A stretch of DNA of 11,083 bases from Thermomicrobiales bacterium (lineage in GTDB: Bacteria > Chloroflexota > Chloroflexia > Thermomicrobiales > UBA6265): positions 10,858 through 21,940 of the forward strand of contig JAUJLY010000008.1 of NCBI GenBank assembly GCA_030447145.1. Direction: 5' to 3'. Below the pieces are notes generated by a model. The model had not been told where the DNA came from. It searched no databases and saw nothing but the letters and a program-made list of their open reading frames with translations. Below, in pieces: positions 1 to 6,718 of this stretch. The first letter of the stretch is position 1; each line of letters begins with the position of its first letter. Made by a program: the position numbers and the translations under genes.

Positions 1-1
1 G

Positions 2-667
2 CTGATGTTCCGCTACATCTTCGGCGGCACTGTCCAGGCCACGATGCCGGCTGGTGAGAATGCAGTCAATTACCTCGTCGTCGGGATCGTCCTGCAGGGT
101 ATCGTCTTCGGCGGCATGAACACCGCGTTGGGGCTCGCGACGGACGCCAAGGAAGGATTGATGGATCGCTTCCGGTCGCTTCCAATGTCGCGCGTCTCGG
201 TGCTCCTGGGCCGCGTGTTGGCCGACATGGCGATCGCGGTCTTCGTCACGACGATCACGCTGCTCGTTGGTCTGCTTGTTGGGTTCCGGCCGACCGGTGA
301 TTTCGTGAACTGGCTCTCGGCGATCGGGATGCTGTTGCTGGTTGCCTTCGCCATGAGCTGGGTCGGGGCCGCGGTTGGCCTTTGGCTCAAGACCATCGAG
401 GCCGTGAACTCCATCGGGTTCAGCCTGATTATGCCGTTGACCTTCGTCAGCAGCGCCTTCACCCGGTCGGAGTTTATGCCGTCGTGGTTGCAGAGGTTCG
501 CCCAGAACCAGCCGTTTACGCTGGCGGTAGACACCACCCGTGGACTGCTGACCGGTTATCCGGAAGTAGGCAACAAGGGTTGGATCGCGGTCGCATGGTT
601 GGTTGGCACGCTGGTGGTGATGATACCGCTGTCAGTCTGGCTGTCTGAGCGTCGCGCGAATTCCTAG
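2..667 (+). CDS. ABC-2 type (DrrB-like) exporter permease, 5' end missing
   Basis: This is the membrane subunit of an ABC-2 family exporter, the kind that moves drugs, lipids or polysaccharides out of the cell with a separate ATPase. The frame is open to the left edge and the first visible residues (LMFRYIFGG) match the region that follows the first membrane helix in DrrB-type permeases, so the real start lies upstream and the ATG at 5 is internal. Numbering from that Met, hydrophobic segments lie at about 22-45, 71-94, 104-127, 134-152 and 193-213. The family signature MDRFRSLPMSR is at 53-63, and the late NQPFTLAVDTTRGL segment (168-181) is also typical. The ATPase partner is presumably just upstream, outside the window. 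A MarR-family gene follows on the same strand, which suggests regulated efflux. The substrate cannot be told from sequence. Confidence 0.9.
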   Translation: MMFRYIFGGTVQATMPAGENAVNYLVVGIVLQGIVFGGMNTALGLATDAKEGLMDRFRSLPMSRVSVLLGRVLADMAIAVFVTTITLLVGLLVGFRPTGDFVNWLSAIGMLLLVAFAMSWVGAAVGLWLKTIEAVNSIGFSLIMPLTFVSSAFTRSEFMPSWLQRFAQNQPFTLAVDTTRGLLTGYPEVGNKGWIAVAWLVGTLVVMIPLSVWLSERRANS

Positions 668-700
668 CGCACTCTCATTCCCGGCACGCCAGCACCTTAC

Positions 701-729
701 TTGTAGCAAACACAGATATATCGGATAAT
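701..729 (+). promoter_or_regulatory. Candidate sigma-70-type promoter of the MarR gene
   Basis: TTGTAG (701-706) and GATAAT (724-729) are separated by exactly 17 bases. The -10 matches the TATAAT consensus at five of six positions; the -35 matches only in its TTG. Transcription would begin near 736. The -10 overlaps the inner end of the left arm of the 18-bp inverted repeat, so a protein bound there would block it, as in an autorepressed gene. The elements were assigned by eye. Confidence 0.5.
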
Positions 730-759
730 CCGGAAGTGGAGTATCCGATATATCTGTGT
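710..759. promoter_or_regulatory. 18-bp perfect inverted repeat, likely MarR operator
   Basis: The left arm ACACAGATATATCGGATA (710-727) and the right arm TATCCGATATATCTGTGT (742-759) are perfect reverse complements separated by 14 bases. The arms are AT-rich compared with their surroundings. The element lies between the exporter permease stop and the MarR start codon, overlaps the candidate -10, and ends 21 bases before the ATG at 781. MarR dimers bind palindromes of this sort and commonly repress their own gene. No T-tract follows, so an intrinsic terminator for the permease is less likely, though the transcript could fold into a hairpin. That MarR is the binding protein is an inference from position. 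Confidence 0.7.
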
Positions 760-780
760 AATGGCTACAGGAGCGTGGGC

Positions 781-1257
781 ATGAGCTCGAAGGATCGACG
801 ACCCGAAGGCGCCCAGGCGGCAGAGATCTGTAGTTCCATCATCTGGATGGGACACCTGATCGAGCGCTTCGCGAATACCCGGCTGCCGGAGGCGAACCTC
901 CCCCCCGCCATGTCGTTGCCCCGGGCCAATCTTCTCTTTGCCGTGCACTCCGCCCAGCGGAACGGCGGCTCAACCCGCATGGTAGATATCGCGTTCGACC
1001 TAGGTGTCACCGCCCGCACGATCACGACGATGGTCGATGCCCTGGAGCAGCAAGGGCTGATTGTTCGTGTGCCGGATGCGAAGGACCGCCGCGCGATCCA
1101 GTTGGAGATGACCGATGTGGGCCGGTCATTGATGGAGCCGCTGGCCCAGGCCGTGGAGTCGGCGAGCGAGGTGATCATGAGCCCGCTCAGTCGCTCCGAG
1201 CAGGAGACACTGCTTCGCTTGATGACCCGCCTCATTGAGCGGGACATGGGCGGCTGA
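781..1257 (+). CDS. MarR-family winged-helix transcriptional regulator
   Basis: This is a DNA-binding repressor of the MarR family, usually a dimer that releases its operator when a small phenolic or drug-like ligand binds. The ATG at 781 is chosen because AGGAG sits at 769-773, seven bases upstream. A GTG at 736 would read through the right arm of the inverted repeat and is rejected. The protein is 158 residues, normal for the family. The helix-turn-helix lies at about 66-92 (VDIAFDLGVTARTITTMVDAL), and the wing carries the family DxKDRR motif at 99-104 followed by IQLEMTDVGR. The N-terminal and C-terminal helices (about 12-60 and 112-155) would form the dimer interface. Its neighbours, an exporter permease upstream and the palindrome in its promoter, suggest autoregulation and control of efflux. 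The ligand is unknown. Confidence 0.93.
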   Translation: MSSKDRRPEGAQAAEICSSIIWMGHLIERFANTRLPEANLPPAMSLPRANLLFAVHSAQRNGGSTRMVDIAFDLGVTARTITTMVDALEQQGLIVRVPDAKDRRAIQLEMTDVGRSLMEPLAQAVESASEVIMSPLSRSEQETLLRLMTRLIERDMGG

Positions 1258-1351
1258 GGCTCACCAGGGTGGACGCGTTGGGTAAACTAGCACTCGATAT
1301 GACGTGATCGCACTCGGACCACGTCCCCGCCCAGGAGACGCCCACCGCCCC

Positions 1352-2809
1352 ATGCCCAAACAATCGTCGTCCGCACCGGAATCAGCAATTCAGGTCATGC
1401 TTTCGCTGCTCGATCACTTGGATCCGAGGCAGCGCGCCGTCGTGGCGACGCTAGCCGAGGCTTTCGCTTCGGCGGGGGCAGAGCTCTACCTTGTCGGAGG
1501 TCCAGTGCGGGACCTTCTGCTGGTGCGCCCGGTGCCCAACGACCTTGACTTCGCGACGTCTATCCCGCCTGAACGCACGAAGGAGATATGCGCGCGGATC
1601 AATCATGCGGGGCTCTATGATGTCGGCGAGAAGTTCGGCACCATCGGTATCGTGATGCCAGCCGGAACGACGACGATCCCGGTTGAGATTACGACCTATC
1701 GTAGCGAGCAGTACGAGGCCGGAAGCCGGCACCCGGAGGTGGCCTTCGGCTCACGCATCGAGGATGATCTCGCGCGGCGTGACGTCACCGTTAATGCGAT
1801 CGCTATCGATACCGGGTCCGGGCAAATCGTCGATCCCTTCTATGGACAAGCCGATCTGGCAATGGGATTGCTCCGTGCCGTGGGAGATCCCGACGATCGC
1901 TTTGCCGAGGACCCGCTGCGCCTGCTCCGTGTCGCCCGCTTCGTCTCCCAGCTCGGGTTTGCCGTTGAGTCGGGGACCATGGCAGCGATGTCCCGGCAGG
2001 CGAGGACGCTGGAAACGATCAGTCGGGAACGAATCCTCGCCGAGCTGACAAAGCTCCTCTGCGGCGACTACGCAGACCACGCGCTCGATGTGCTGCTGGA
2101 AACCGGGCTCCTCACGGTCGCCATGCCGGAGCTGCTGCCGATTGAGGGGGCCGCAAGCAATCATCCTGGCGTTCACCGGGAGAAGGATCTCTGGGAGCAC
2201 ACCAAGAGAGTCATCATGCAGGCTCCAGCGCGGCCGACTGTTCGCTGGGCCGCGCTGTTGCATGACGCTGCCAAGCCACTGACACGCTCCGTGGACAGCC
2301 GGGGTGAGGTCCATTTCTTCGGGCATGAGCGAGTTGGCGCTGATCTCGCCAGCAAGTTGCTGCGGCGTCTCAAGGCCGACAAGCGGACGCAGCACGACGT
2401 TCGACGCCTGGTTGAATTACACCTCCGTCCGGCCTCATACGATACCGAGACATGGACCGACAGTGCGGTGCGTCGGCTGGCGCTCGAGGCGGGGGATGTT
2501 CTGCACGACCTGCTCGATCTCGCCGCGGCGGATGTCACCTCCGGCCGTGCCCACAAGCAGCGAGCGTCTGCCCGGCGCGTTCAGGGGTTGAAGGATCATC
2601 TGGCGCGGCTGGAGCAACAGCAGGCGCTTGACGAATTCCAGAGCCCGCTTGATGGCAACGAGCTGAGGGCGTTGTTTGACAGGCCGCCCGGTCGCTGGAT
2701 CGCCGAGATCAAGGATCACCTGCGTGAGCTGGTGATCGACGGTGAGCTCGCCTCCGACGACAAGGAGCGCGCAGCAGAGATCGCCCACGAACTGCTGGCA
2801 CGCGGCTAA
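1352..2809 (+). CDS. cca: CCA tRNA nucleotidyltransferase / poly(A) polymerase family protein with HD domain
   Basis: This is a class II nucleotidyltransferase of the family that adds or repairs the 3' CCA of tRNAs, or in some members adds poly(A). Numbered from the GTG at 1304: the nucleotide-binding turn GGPVRD is at 65-70; the metal-binding DLD is at 80-82; RRDVTVNA is at 158-165; the EDPLRLLRVARF segment is at 202-213; and RERILAE is at 241-247. A C-terminal HD phosphohydrolase-type domain follows, with H299 (WEHT), H320-D321 (ALLHDAAKP) and H341 (FFGHE). The HD part is intact by eye. The start is uncertain. ATG 1352 (485 residues) has AGGAG 14 bases upstream, which is a long spacing; GTG 1304 (501 residues) has no clear ribosome binding site. 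CCA-adding and poly(A) activities cannot be separated from the sequence alone, so the symbol is tentative. Confidence 0.9.
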   Translation: MPKQSSSAPESAIQVMLSLLDHLDPRQRAVVATLAEAFASAGAELYLVGGPVRDLLLVRPVPNDLDFATSIPPERTKEICARINHAGLYDVGEKFGTIGIVMPAGTTTIPVEITTYRSEQYEAGSRHPEVAFGSRIEDDLARRDVTVNAIAIDTGSGQIVDPFYGQADLAMGLLRAVGDPDDRFAEDPLRLLRVARFVSQLGFAVESGTMAAMSRQARTLETISRERILAELTKLLCGDYADHALDVLLETGLLTVAMPELLPIEGAASNHPGVHREKDLWEHTKRVIMQAPARPTVRWAALLHDAAKPLTRSVDSRGEVHFFGHERVGADLASKLLRRLKADKRTQHDVRRLVELHLRPASYDTETWTDSAVRRLALEAGDVLHDLLDLAAADVTSGRAHKQRASARRVQGLKDHLARLEQQQALDEFQSPLDGNELRALFDRPPGRWIAEIKDHLRELVIDGELASDDKERAAEIAHELLARG

Positions 2810-2918
2810 TGGCACGCATGTTGGCCTTTCGAAAAGGGAGACCGTCGTGGCCCCCCGTGTCTCTGTCGCAAACGGATACTGATTCTATCGAGAGACTGTA
2901 CGGGGGAGTGAGATAGAC

Positions 2919-3695
2919 GTGGATATATCCGCACATTCCGCCAAGGAGTCCGTCCGCAGGCAATACGGGTCGGTTGGCGATGCCTACGTAAAGAGCACCG
3001 GTCATGCGACAGGCTCCGACCTGGACCGGATGGTGACCCTGGCGCATCCAGCCCCGGACGAAACACTGCTAGATATCGCGACAGGTGGCGGGCATGTTGC
3101 CCGCGTCTTTGCCCCGCATGTTGCATCGATGATCGCCAGCGACTTGACACCCGAGATCCTGGAGCATGCCGCGAAGGCGTTCGCCAGGTGGGGTATCGGG
3201 AACGTCAAGACCGCGCTGGCCGACGCCGAGGCGCTCCCCTTCGACGATGCTTCGTTCGATATCGTGACCTGCCGGATCGCCCCGCATCACTTCCCGGATC
3301 CTGCCGCCTTCGTGCATGAAGTGGCCCGCGTGCTCCGATCCGGTGGTCGTTTCGCGCTGGTTGACAGCACGGTGTCCGAGGGGGAGGACGGCGCACTCTT
3401 CAACAGGTTCGAGAAACTGCGGGATTCCTCGCACGTTCGCTCCCTGACAGTAGGGGAGTGGACGTCCCTCCTGAAGGATGCAGGGTTCTCGATCGAGGCT
3501 GTCGAACCTTTCACGAAGCGCCATGACTTCGCCGACTGGACATCGCGCTCCCGGACGAGCGCGGAGGATCGCGAGGAACTGGCCCGGATGATCCTCGGTG
3601 CGCCGGATGTCTTTGGCGCGGAAACGGACCCGGACGATCCGGGGACCGTACTGGGATTCACTGACACCAAGACGCTCTTTCTCGCAACACGGTGA
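2919..3695 (+). CDS. Class I SAM-dependent methyltransferase (UbiE/type 11 like)
   Basis: This is a soluble methyltransferase with a Rossmann-type SAM-binding fold, 258 residues. The glycine-rich motif I LDIATGGGHVA is at 51-61 and the acidic residue at the end of strand 2 is in ASDLTPE (73-79, D75). ADAEALPFDDASFDIV at 101-116 and APHHFPDP at 121-128 follow the usual type 11 pattern, and the post-motif segment is VARVLRSGG (135-143). The ATGGGH form of motif I is typical of small-molecule methyltransferases related to UbiE. The start is GTG at 2919, with a GGGGGAG ribosome binding site (2902-2908) ten bases upstream; no other start is better supported. It is 109 bases beyond the cca stop and may have its own promoter. 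The substrate cannot be inferred from its neighbours. Confidence 0.9.
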   Translation: MDISAHSAKESVRRQYGSVGDAYVKSTGHATGSDLDRMVTLAHPAPDETLLDIATGGGHVARVFAPHVASMIASDLTPEILEHAAKAFARWGIGNVKTALADAEALPFDDASFDIVTCRIAPHHFPDPAAFVHEVARVLRSGGRFALVDSTVSEGEDGALFNRFEKLRDSSHVRSLTVGEWTSLLKDAGFSIEAVEPFTKRHDFADWTSRSRTSAEDREELARMILGAPDVFGAETDPDDPGTVLGFTDTKTLFLATR

Positions 3696-3708
3696 TGCAG
3701 TGCTCGCG

Positions 3709-3738
3709 GTGTCGGCCGTGGCCCGATCGGCCGAACAC
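3709..3738 (+). terminator. Stem-loop after the methyltransferase gene, possible terminator
   Basis: GTGTCGGCCG (3709-3718) can pair with CGGCCGAACAC (3728-3738) with one bulged A and a nine-base loop. It begins 14 bases after the methyltransferase stop, in the gap between convergent genes. No T-run follows, so it would be a weak or factor-assisted terminator. It could equally be part of the repeat material next to it. Confidence 0.4.
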
Positions 3739-3745
3739 AGGATTC

Positions 3746-3786
3746 GCCCCTACACCAATGGACGCCCCGCAAACCACTGTAGGGGC
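3746..3786. repeat. Inverted GCCCCTACA/TGTAGGGGC repeat in the convergent gap
   Basis: GCCCCTACA (3746-3754) and TGTAGGGGC (3778-3786) are perfect 9-bp inverted arms with a 23-base spacer. A further GTAGGGGC lies at 3887-3894. From memory, GTAGGGGCG...CGCCCCTAC units are common dispersed intergenic palindromes in Chloroflexota and some other phyla, so this looks like a worn copy of such an element. Only the arms and their positions are directly visible. The rest of 3696-3911 shows no gene. Confidence 0.5.
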
Positions 3787-3911
3787 CGTACTTGCGGAGC
3801 AATGTCGGCCCGGCCGCGTAGCGGCATAACCGGAGGCCCCTCGACTGTGTGCCCCCGGATCGTTCCTCACTGCATACGGCGCCGTCGTAGGGGCCTCTTC
3901 TACCTGCCCAA

Positions 3912-5117
3912 TTATGAAACGCTCCTCTCCTGCAGCTGGATCAGCAGCGTCCCGGCGAGGATGACCACTCCCAGAATCCCGAACATCAATGACAGCGATT
4001 GCCCGGCAAGCCAGCCGAGCACGACGCCCCCGATCCCGATGTAGATCGTCACGATGCCATTGATCAGCGAGAGCGAAGTTGCCCGAGCGCCTTCCTCCAG
4101 GTATGCGTTGAAGAGCCCGGAGAAGAGCGGCAAGCTCAGTTGCACCACGCCCCACTGCACGACGAAGAGCACCACCGCAAGTGCAGGTCGCTGGATCATT
4201 GCCATCAGCAGGTAGAGCACACCCGGCAGACCCGTTGCGATCAGCAGTGACTTCCTGTTACCGAGCGTAACCGGGAGCCGCCATGCGTGGAGCTGCGTGA
4301 AGAACGCAGCGACCGACCCAAGGCTCAACCCCAGGCCGAGCCAAATCGGTGCGACGCCTGCCTGCAGGAAGTAGTCCTGATAGAAGATCAGCAGGTGCGC
4401 GACGAACGCATTGGTCGCGATCGAGATCAGCACCAACCGCTGGAGTTCCCCATTGCCACGGAGCGTCCGCCAGCCAGTGCGGATGAGCTTGACACTATCG
4501 GGCTGATCCCGGATGATGTGACGGATCGGTTCCTTGAGCAGGAGCGCGAGCACGACCGACATGCCGACACCAATCACATCGAGCTTGAGCGTAAGCCGCA
4601 TATTCTCCATTGTCAGCTCGCGGGTAATCCACGCCCCAACGCCGTAGGCAAAGACGCTGGCAAGCTGGATCGAGGCACCGATGCGACCCTTGGCGCGCTG
4701 CATCCCGACCGTCCGACCCTCTGGTGGCAGGGATTCGTAAACCAGGGCATCGACACTGCCCGATGCGAACGCGAATCCGGTGCCCGCGACGACCTGGCCG
4801 AGGATGAAATGCGGGTAGCTCTCCGCCAGCAAGGTGATCGCCTCATCCGCCACGGCCATCACGAGCGCGATCTGGTAACTGCGCCGGTGGCCGAACCAGT
4901 CCGCAAGGACGCCGGTCGGCAGCTCCATGACCAGTTGGGTGACCATTAGGATGGTCTGCATCCCGGCAATCTGGGCGAGGGAGAGGCCCTTTCCCAGGAG
5001 ATAGGGCGTCATCACAGGCACGAAGAAATAGAGCTGGGCAAAGAAGGAGATAATGGCCACCAGCTTCGGCGTCGAAAGCGAGCCGAGGCGGTCCAGCCAG
5101 GCGAATGGCGAAAACAT
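3912..5117 (-). CDS. Major facilitator superfamily transporter
   Basis: This is an integral membrane secondary transporter of the MFS fold, 401 residues, which is the usual size for 12 helices. The loop 2-3 signature (motif A) is GVLADWFGHRR at 69-79. Hydrophobic segments run through the whole protein, with a central charged loop at about 195-220 between the two halves. DALVYESLPPEGR (123-135) follows helix 4-5, as in drug-type and uncharacterised MFS members. The ATG at 5117 is supported by the purine-rich AGAGGA just upstream on the minus strand. The gene is convergent with the methyltransferase to its left. The long upstream gap (5118-5477) holds candidate leader elements described separately. 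The family includes exporters of drugs, sugars and amino acids; the substrate is not evident. Confidence 0.92.
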   Translation of the reverse strand: MFSPFAWLDRLGSLSTPKLVAIISFFAQLYFFVPVMTPYLLGKGLSLAQIAGMQTILMVTQLVMELPTGVLADWFGHRRSYQIALVMAVADEAITLLAESYPHFILGQVVAGTGFAFASGSVDALVYESLPPEGRTVGMQRAKGRIGASIQLASVFAYGVGAWITRELTMENMRLTLKLDVIGVGMSVVLALLLKEPIRHIIRDQPDSVKLIRTGWRTLRGNGELQRLVLISIATNAFVAHLLIFYQDYFLQAGVAPIWLGLGLSLGSVAAFFTQLHAWRLPVTLGNRKSLLIATGLPGVLYLLMAMIQRPALAVVLFVVQWGVVQLSLPLFSGLFNAYLEEGARATSLSLINGIVTIYIGIGGVVLGWLAGQSLSLMFGILGVVILAGTLLIQLQERSVS

Positions 5118-5121
5118 GTGG

Positions 5122-5260
5122 TTCCTCTGGGAAATGACGATGCGGGCCCGGCGGTGCGCGAGGCACGCCTGGTTCCAACCGGGTCAGGGTGGGCCGATTA
5201 GTTGATCGTCGTGGTTGTCGCGCCCGATGGCGTGTCTCCCATGGAAGAACCTCAGAGGAA
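5122..5260 (-). promoter_or_regulatory. Candidate leader with SD/anti-SD pairing for the MFS gene
   Basis: In the minus-strand transcript, TTCCTCTG (from 5260 to 5253) is an exact complement of CAGAGGAA (from 5129 to 5122), which is the MFS ribosome binding site. The upstream copy overlaps the ribosome binding site of the possible leader ORF at 5242. Eight paired bases over about 120 nucleotides could hide the MFS start, and translation of the leader could change that. This is seen by eye; neither folding energy nor conservation was tested. Confidence 0.3.
5198..5242 (-). CDS. Possible 14-residue Thr-rich leader peptide
   Basis: On the minus strand an ATG at 5242 opens a short frame ending in TAA at 5200-5198, reading MGDTPSGATTTTIN. 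GAGG lies seven bases upstream (5253-5250), a proper ribosome binding site. Four consecutive Thr codons (ACA ACC ACG ACG) followed by Ile recall the Thr/Ile-rich leader peptides of attenuators. It ends 80 bases before the MFS start. No clear terminator hairpin with a T-run follows, so classical attenuation is not supported. Such a short frame could easily occur by chance in GC-rich DNA. Confidence 0.25.
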   Translation of the reverse strand: MGDTPSGATTTTIN

Positions 5261-5400
5261 AGCGGCCAATGCCGCAGAATAATTCGCCTGGATCAGCGTA
5301 GCACGGGCGTAGGCGTCCAAGGACCTGTAGGGCAGTCATTGGGACACCTGTCCTGCTGCTCATCAGGGGAAAGGCGTGGACGGTTGGCAAAAGGTTCCGT

Positions 5401-5423
5401 CATTCAGAGCGAAGCGATGAATC
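5401..5423. repeat. Imperfect palindromic fragment, possible dispersed repeat
   Basis: ATTCA (5402-5406) and TGAAT (5418-5422) flank a GC-GAA-GC core (5409-5415). On the minus strand this reads GATTCATCGCTTCGCTCTG, then AATGAC, resembling the 'cgcttcgctcagaatgac' type of dispersed intergenic repeat I recall from Chloroflexota and other genomes. The resemblance is from memory, not from a search. Confidence 0.35.
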
Positions 5424-5477
5424 CCAGGCGAAGCCACTGCCCGGAGGTCCTGCGTATCATCTTGCTTGACCTTCGGC

Positions 5478-6146
5478 TTACCCCACCACTAGAGAGATGG
5501 CGAAGCCGTCGTAGCCTTTGGCCCCAACCGTCTGGATGGCCGTGCTTTCCAATCGCGGATCAGTACCGACGAGTTCGAGATACCGCTGGACGCCACGAAC
5601 ATCGCTATCCGTGGTGTCCGGGTTAGCAACCTCGCCGCGCCGCACCACGTTATCCGCGATGATCACCGTGCCGGGGCGTGACAACCGGAGGCTCCCTTCC
5701 AGATAGTCCGGTAGGCTCGCCTTGTCGGCATCGATGAAGACCAGGTCGAACGGCTCCGTCCGGTCGCCGATGAGTTGGCGTAACGAGTCGGTGGCCTTGC
5801 CGACCCGGATATCCGTGATTGCATCCAGGCCAGCGTGCTCGAGGTTTCTCTGCGCAACGTCCGCATGCTTCTGGACCAGCTCCAGCGTCACGATGCGCCC
5901 GTCTTCCGGTATCCCCCGTCCGAGCCAGATAGTGCTGTAGCCGCCGAGCGTGCCGATCTCGAGAATCCGCCTTGCGCCGATCATCCTGGCCAGCAGCATC
6001 AGGAACTTGCCTTGGTTCGATGTCACATTGATCTGCGGCAGTCCGGCCGCGTCACTCGCGGCCAGCGCGACATCGAGGACAACATCTCCGGTATGCAAGA
6101 CATGACTAAAGTGCGTGTCGACCGCGGTCCACTGGTCCTGGCTCAT
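5478..6146 (-). CDS. Catechol-type O-methyltransferase (Methyltransf_3 family)
   Basis: This is a SAM-dependent O-methyltransferase of the cation-dependent catechol/caffeoyl-CoA type, 222 residues, the normal length for bacterial members. SAM-binding motif I is LEIGTLGGYSTIWL at 62-75; E89 in TLE would bind the ribose. The metal ligands of the family are present: D139 in FIDADK (137-142), and D165 and N166 in IIADNVVRRGEV (162-173). The ATG at 6146 has AGGAG seven bases upstream on the minus strand, deciding the start. It lies in the same direction as the MFS gene, 360 bases away, and 160 bases from the gene upstream, so it may be transcribed alone. Substrates of this family are vicinal diols on aromatic rings; the exact one is unknown. 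Confidence 0.93.
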   Translation of the reverse strand: MSQDQWTAVDTHFSHVLHTGDVVLDVALAASDAAGLPQINVTSNQGKFLMLLARMIGARRILEIGTLGGYSTIWLGRGIPEDGRIVTLELVQKHADVAQRNLEHAGLDAITDIRVGKATDSLRQLIGDRTEPFDLVFIDADKASLPDYLEGSLRLSRPGTVIIADNVVRRGEVANPDTTDSDVRGVQRYLELVGTDPRLESTAIQTVGAKGYDGFAISLVVG

Positions 6147-6186
6147 GGTCGTCTCCTGAAATCAGTATTGCGGACAGGGAATAAGG

Positions 6187-6236
6187 CCCGGAGCCCGAAG
6201 CGACGCATCTCCCGGTCAGGCACTTCGGCTTCCGGG
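6187..6236 (-). terminator. Imperfect stem-loop between small protein gene and O-methyltransferase
   Basis: CCCGGAGCCCGAAG (6187-6200) pairs with CTTCGGCTTCCGGG (6223-6236) at 12 of 14 positions, with a two-base internal mismatch and a 22-base loop. It lies about 70 bases after the stop of the upstream minus-strand gene and about 40 bases before the O-methyltransferase start. No T-run follows on the minus strand. It may be a terminator or a processing hairpin. Confidence 0.35.
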
Positions 6237-6306
6237 TCACTGGGAAGGCAGCCCTCCCGGATGCGACACCACGGCGGACATACCTTGCTCCCGAATGCTG
6301 ACCGCC

Positions 6307-6684
6307 CTATACGTCGTCGGCACGGACGCCGCGGACACCCGTCGCGGCATTGGAGCGCGCCTGCTCGGATACGTAGACAAGCGCCGCCACACGATCACCC
6401 TCCCAGTGGATGATCGTCTCGGCCTGCGGGTCGTTCAGTGCCCGCTCCAGCTCGGCATCCGGATCCGCATTGTTTCCGGAGACGACGTAGACCACGACAT
6501 CGGGCACGCGATAGGCACGGCCAAGCACCCGTCCCTGGTTGTCACGTATCAGCTCGCCGTCAAGTGGATCGTGTGTGGGCTCGATGTACTCGACCTCGCC
6601 GTCCTCGGTCTCCACCCGTTGGGGCGAGAAGACCTCGTCCTTGATCTTGTTCGCGATGTACATTCCGATGGTTTTCTGCATCAT
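6307..6684 (-). CDS. Unrecognised 125-residue soluble protein
   Basis: I do not recognise a family. The protein has no signal peptide or membrane segment and looks like a small alpha/beta protein: MQKTIGMYIANKIKDEVFSP at 2-21; an acidic stretch with EDGEVEYIEP at 27-36; GRAYRVPDVVVYVVSGNN at 55-72; a probable helix DPDAELERALND at 74-85; and strands ETIIHWEGDRVAALVYV at 89-105. The C-terminus from about 108 is polar and probably loose. The start at 6684 is supported by AGGAG six bases upstream on the minus strand; a second ATG three bases later is possible. Only 34 bases separate it from the PIG-L deacetylase stop, so the two probably share a transcript. That is the only clue to its role. The strong ribosome binding site argues that it is a real gene. 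Confidence 0.75.
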   Translation of the reverse strand: MMQKTIGMYIANKIKDEVFSPQRVETEDGEVEYIEPTHDPLDGELIRDNQGRVLGRAYRVPDVVVYVVSGNNADPDAELERALNDPQAETIIHWEGDRVAALVYVSEQARSNAATGVRGVRADDV

Positions 6685-6718
6685 GTCGGGCTCCTTCGTG
6701 CTGCGATGCGTGTAACGG

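Larger units (their letters stand above)
5118..5477. other. 360-base gap: MFS upstream region with repeat fragments
   Basis: No convincing protein gene of normal size is seen here. Reading on the minus strand toward the MFS gene, it contains: a palindromic fragment at 5402-5422; a 12-base palindrome, GGACACCTGTCC, at 5342-5353; a possible extended -10 (TGCTACGCT, with TACGCT at 5295-5300) with a TTGGAC at 5315-5320 that is too close (14 bases) for a good -35; a possible 14-codon leader ORF at 5242-5198; and a segment complementary to the MFS ribosome binding site. A 68-codon open frame at 5390-5184 shows no recognisable family and is not called. Confidence 0.5.

Noticed and set aside
736..780. 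GTG start at 736 giving a 15-residue N-terminal extension of the MarR protein
   Set aside because: It would translate the right arm of the inverted repeat and has no ribosome binding site, whereas ATG 781 has AGGAG at seven bases.
1683..2591. Several overlapping open frames on both strands within the cca gene
   Set aside because: They are by-products of GC-rich codon use; the main frame carries all the family motifs.
3912..5117. Long + strand open frame (4287-4949) opposite the MFS gene
   Set aside because: Highly charged composition rich in Arg, Asp, Glu and Gln is the mirror of hydrophobic codons on the other strand; the minus-strand frame is a clear transporter.
5118..5260. T-box riboswitch upstream of the MFS gene, because TTGGAACC resembles the UGGNACC core
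   Set aside because: The flanking consensus (AGGGUGGNACCGCG) does not fit, and no stem I with its conserved purine-rich loops is visible. The match is too short.
5184..5390. 68-codon open frame on the minus strand in the MFS upstream gap
   Set aside because: No recognisable family, no good ribosome binding site, and it overlaps repeat-like DNA and the candidate leader.
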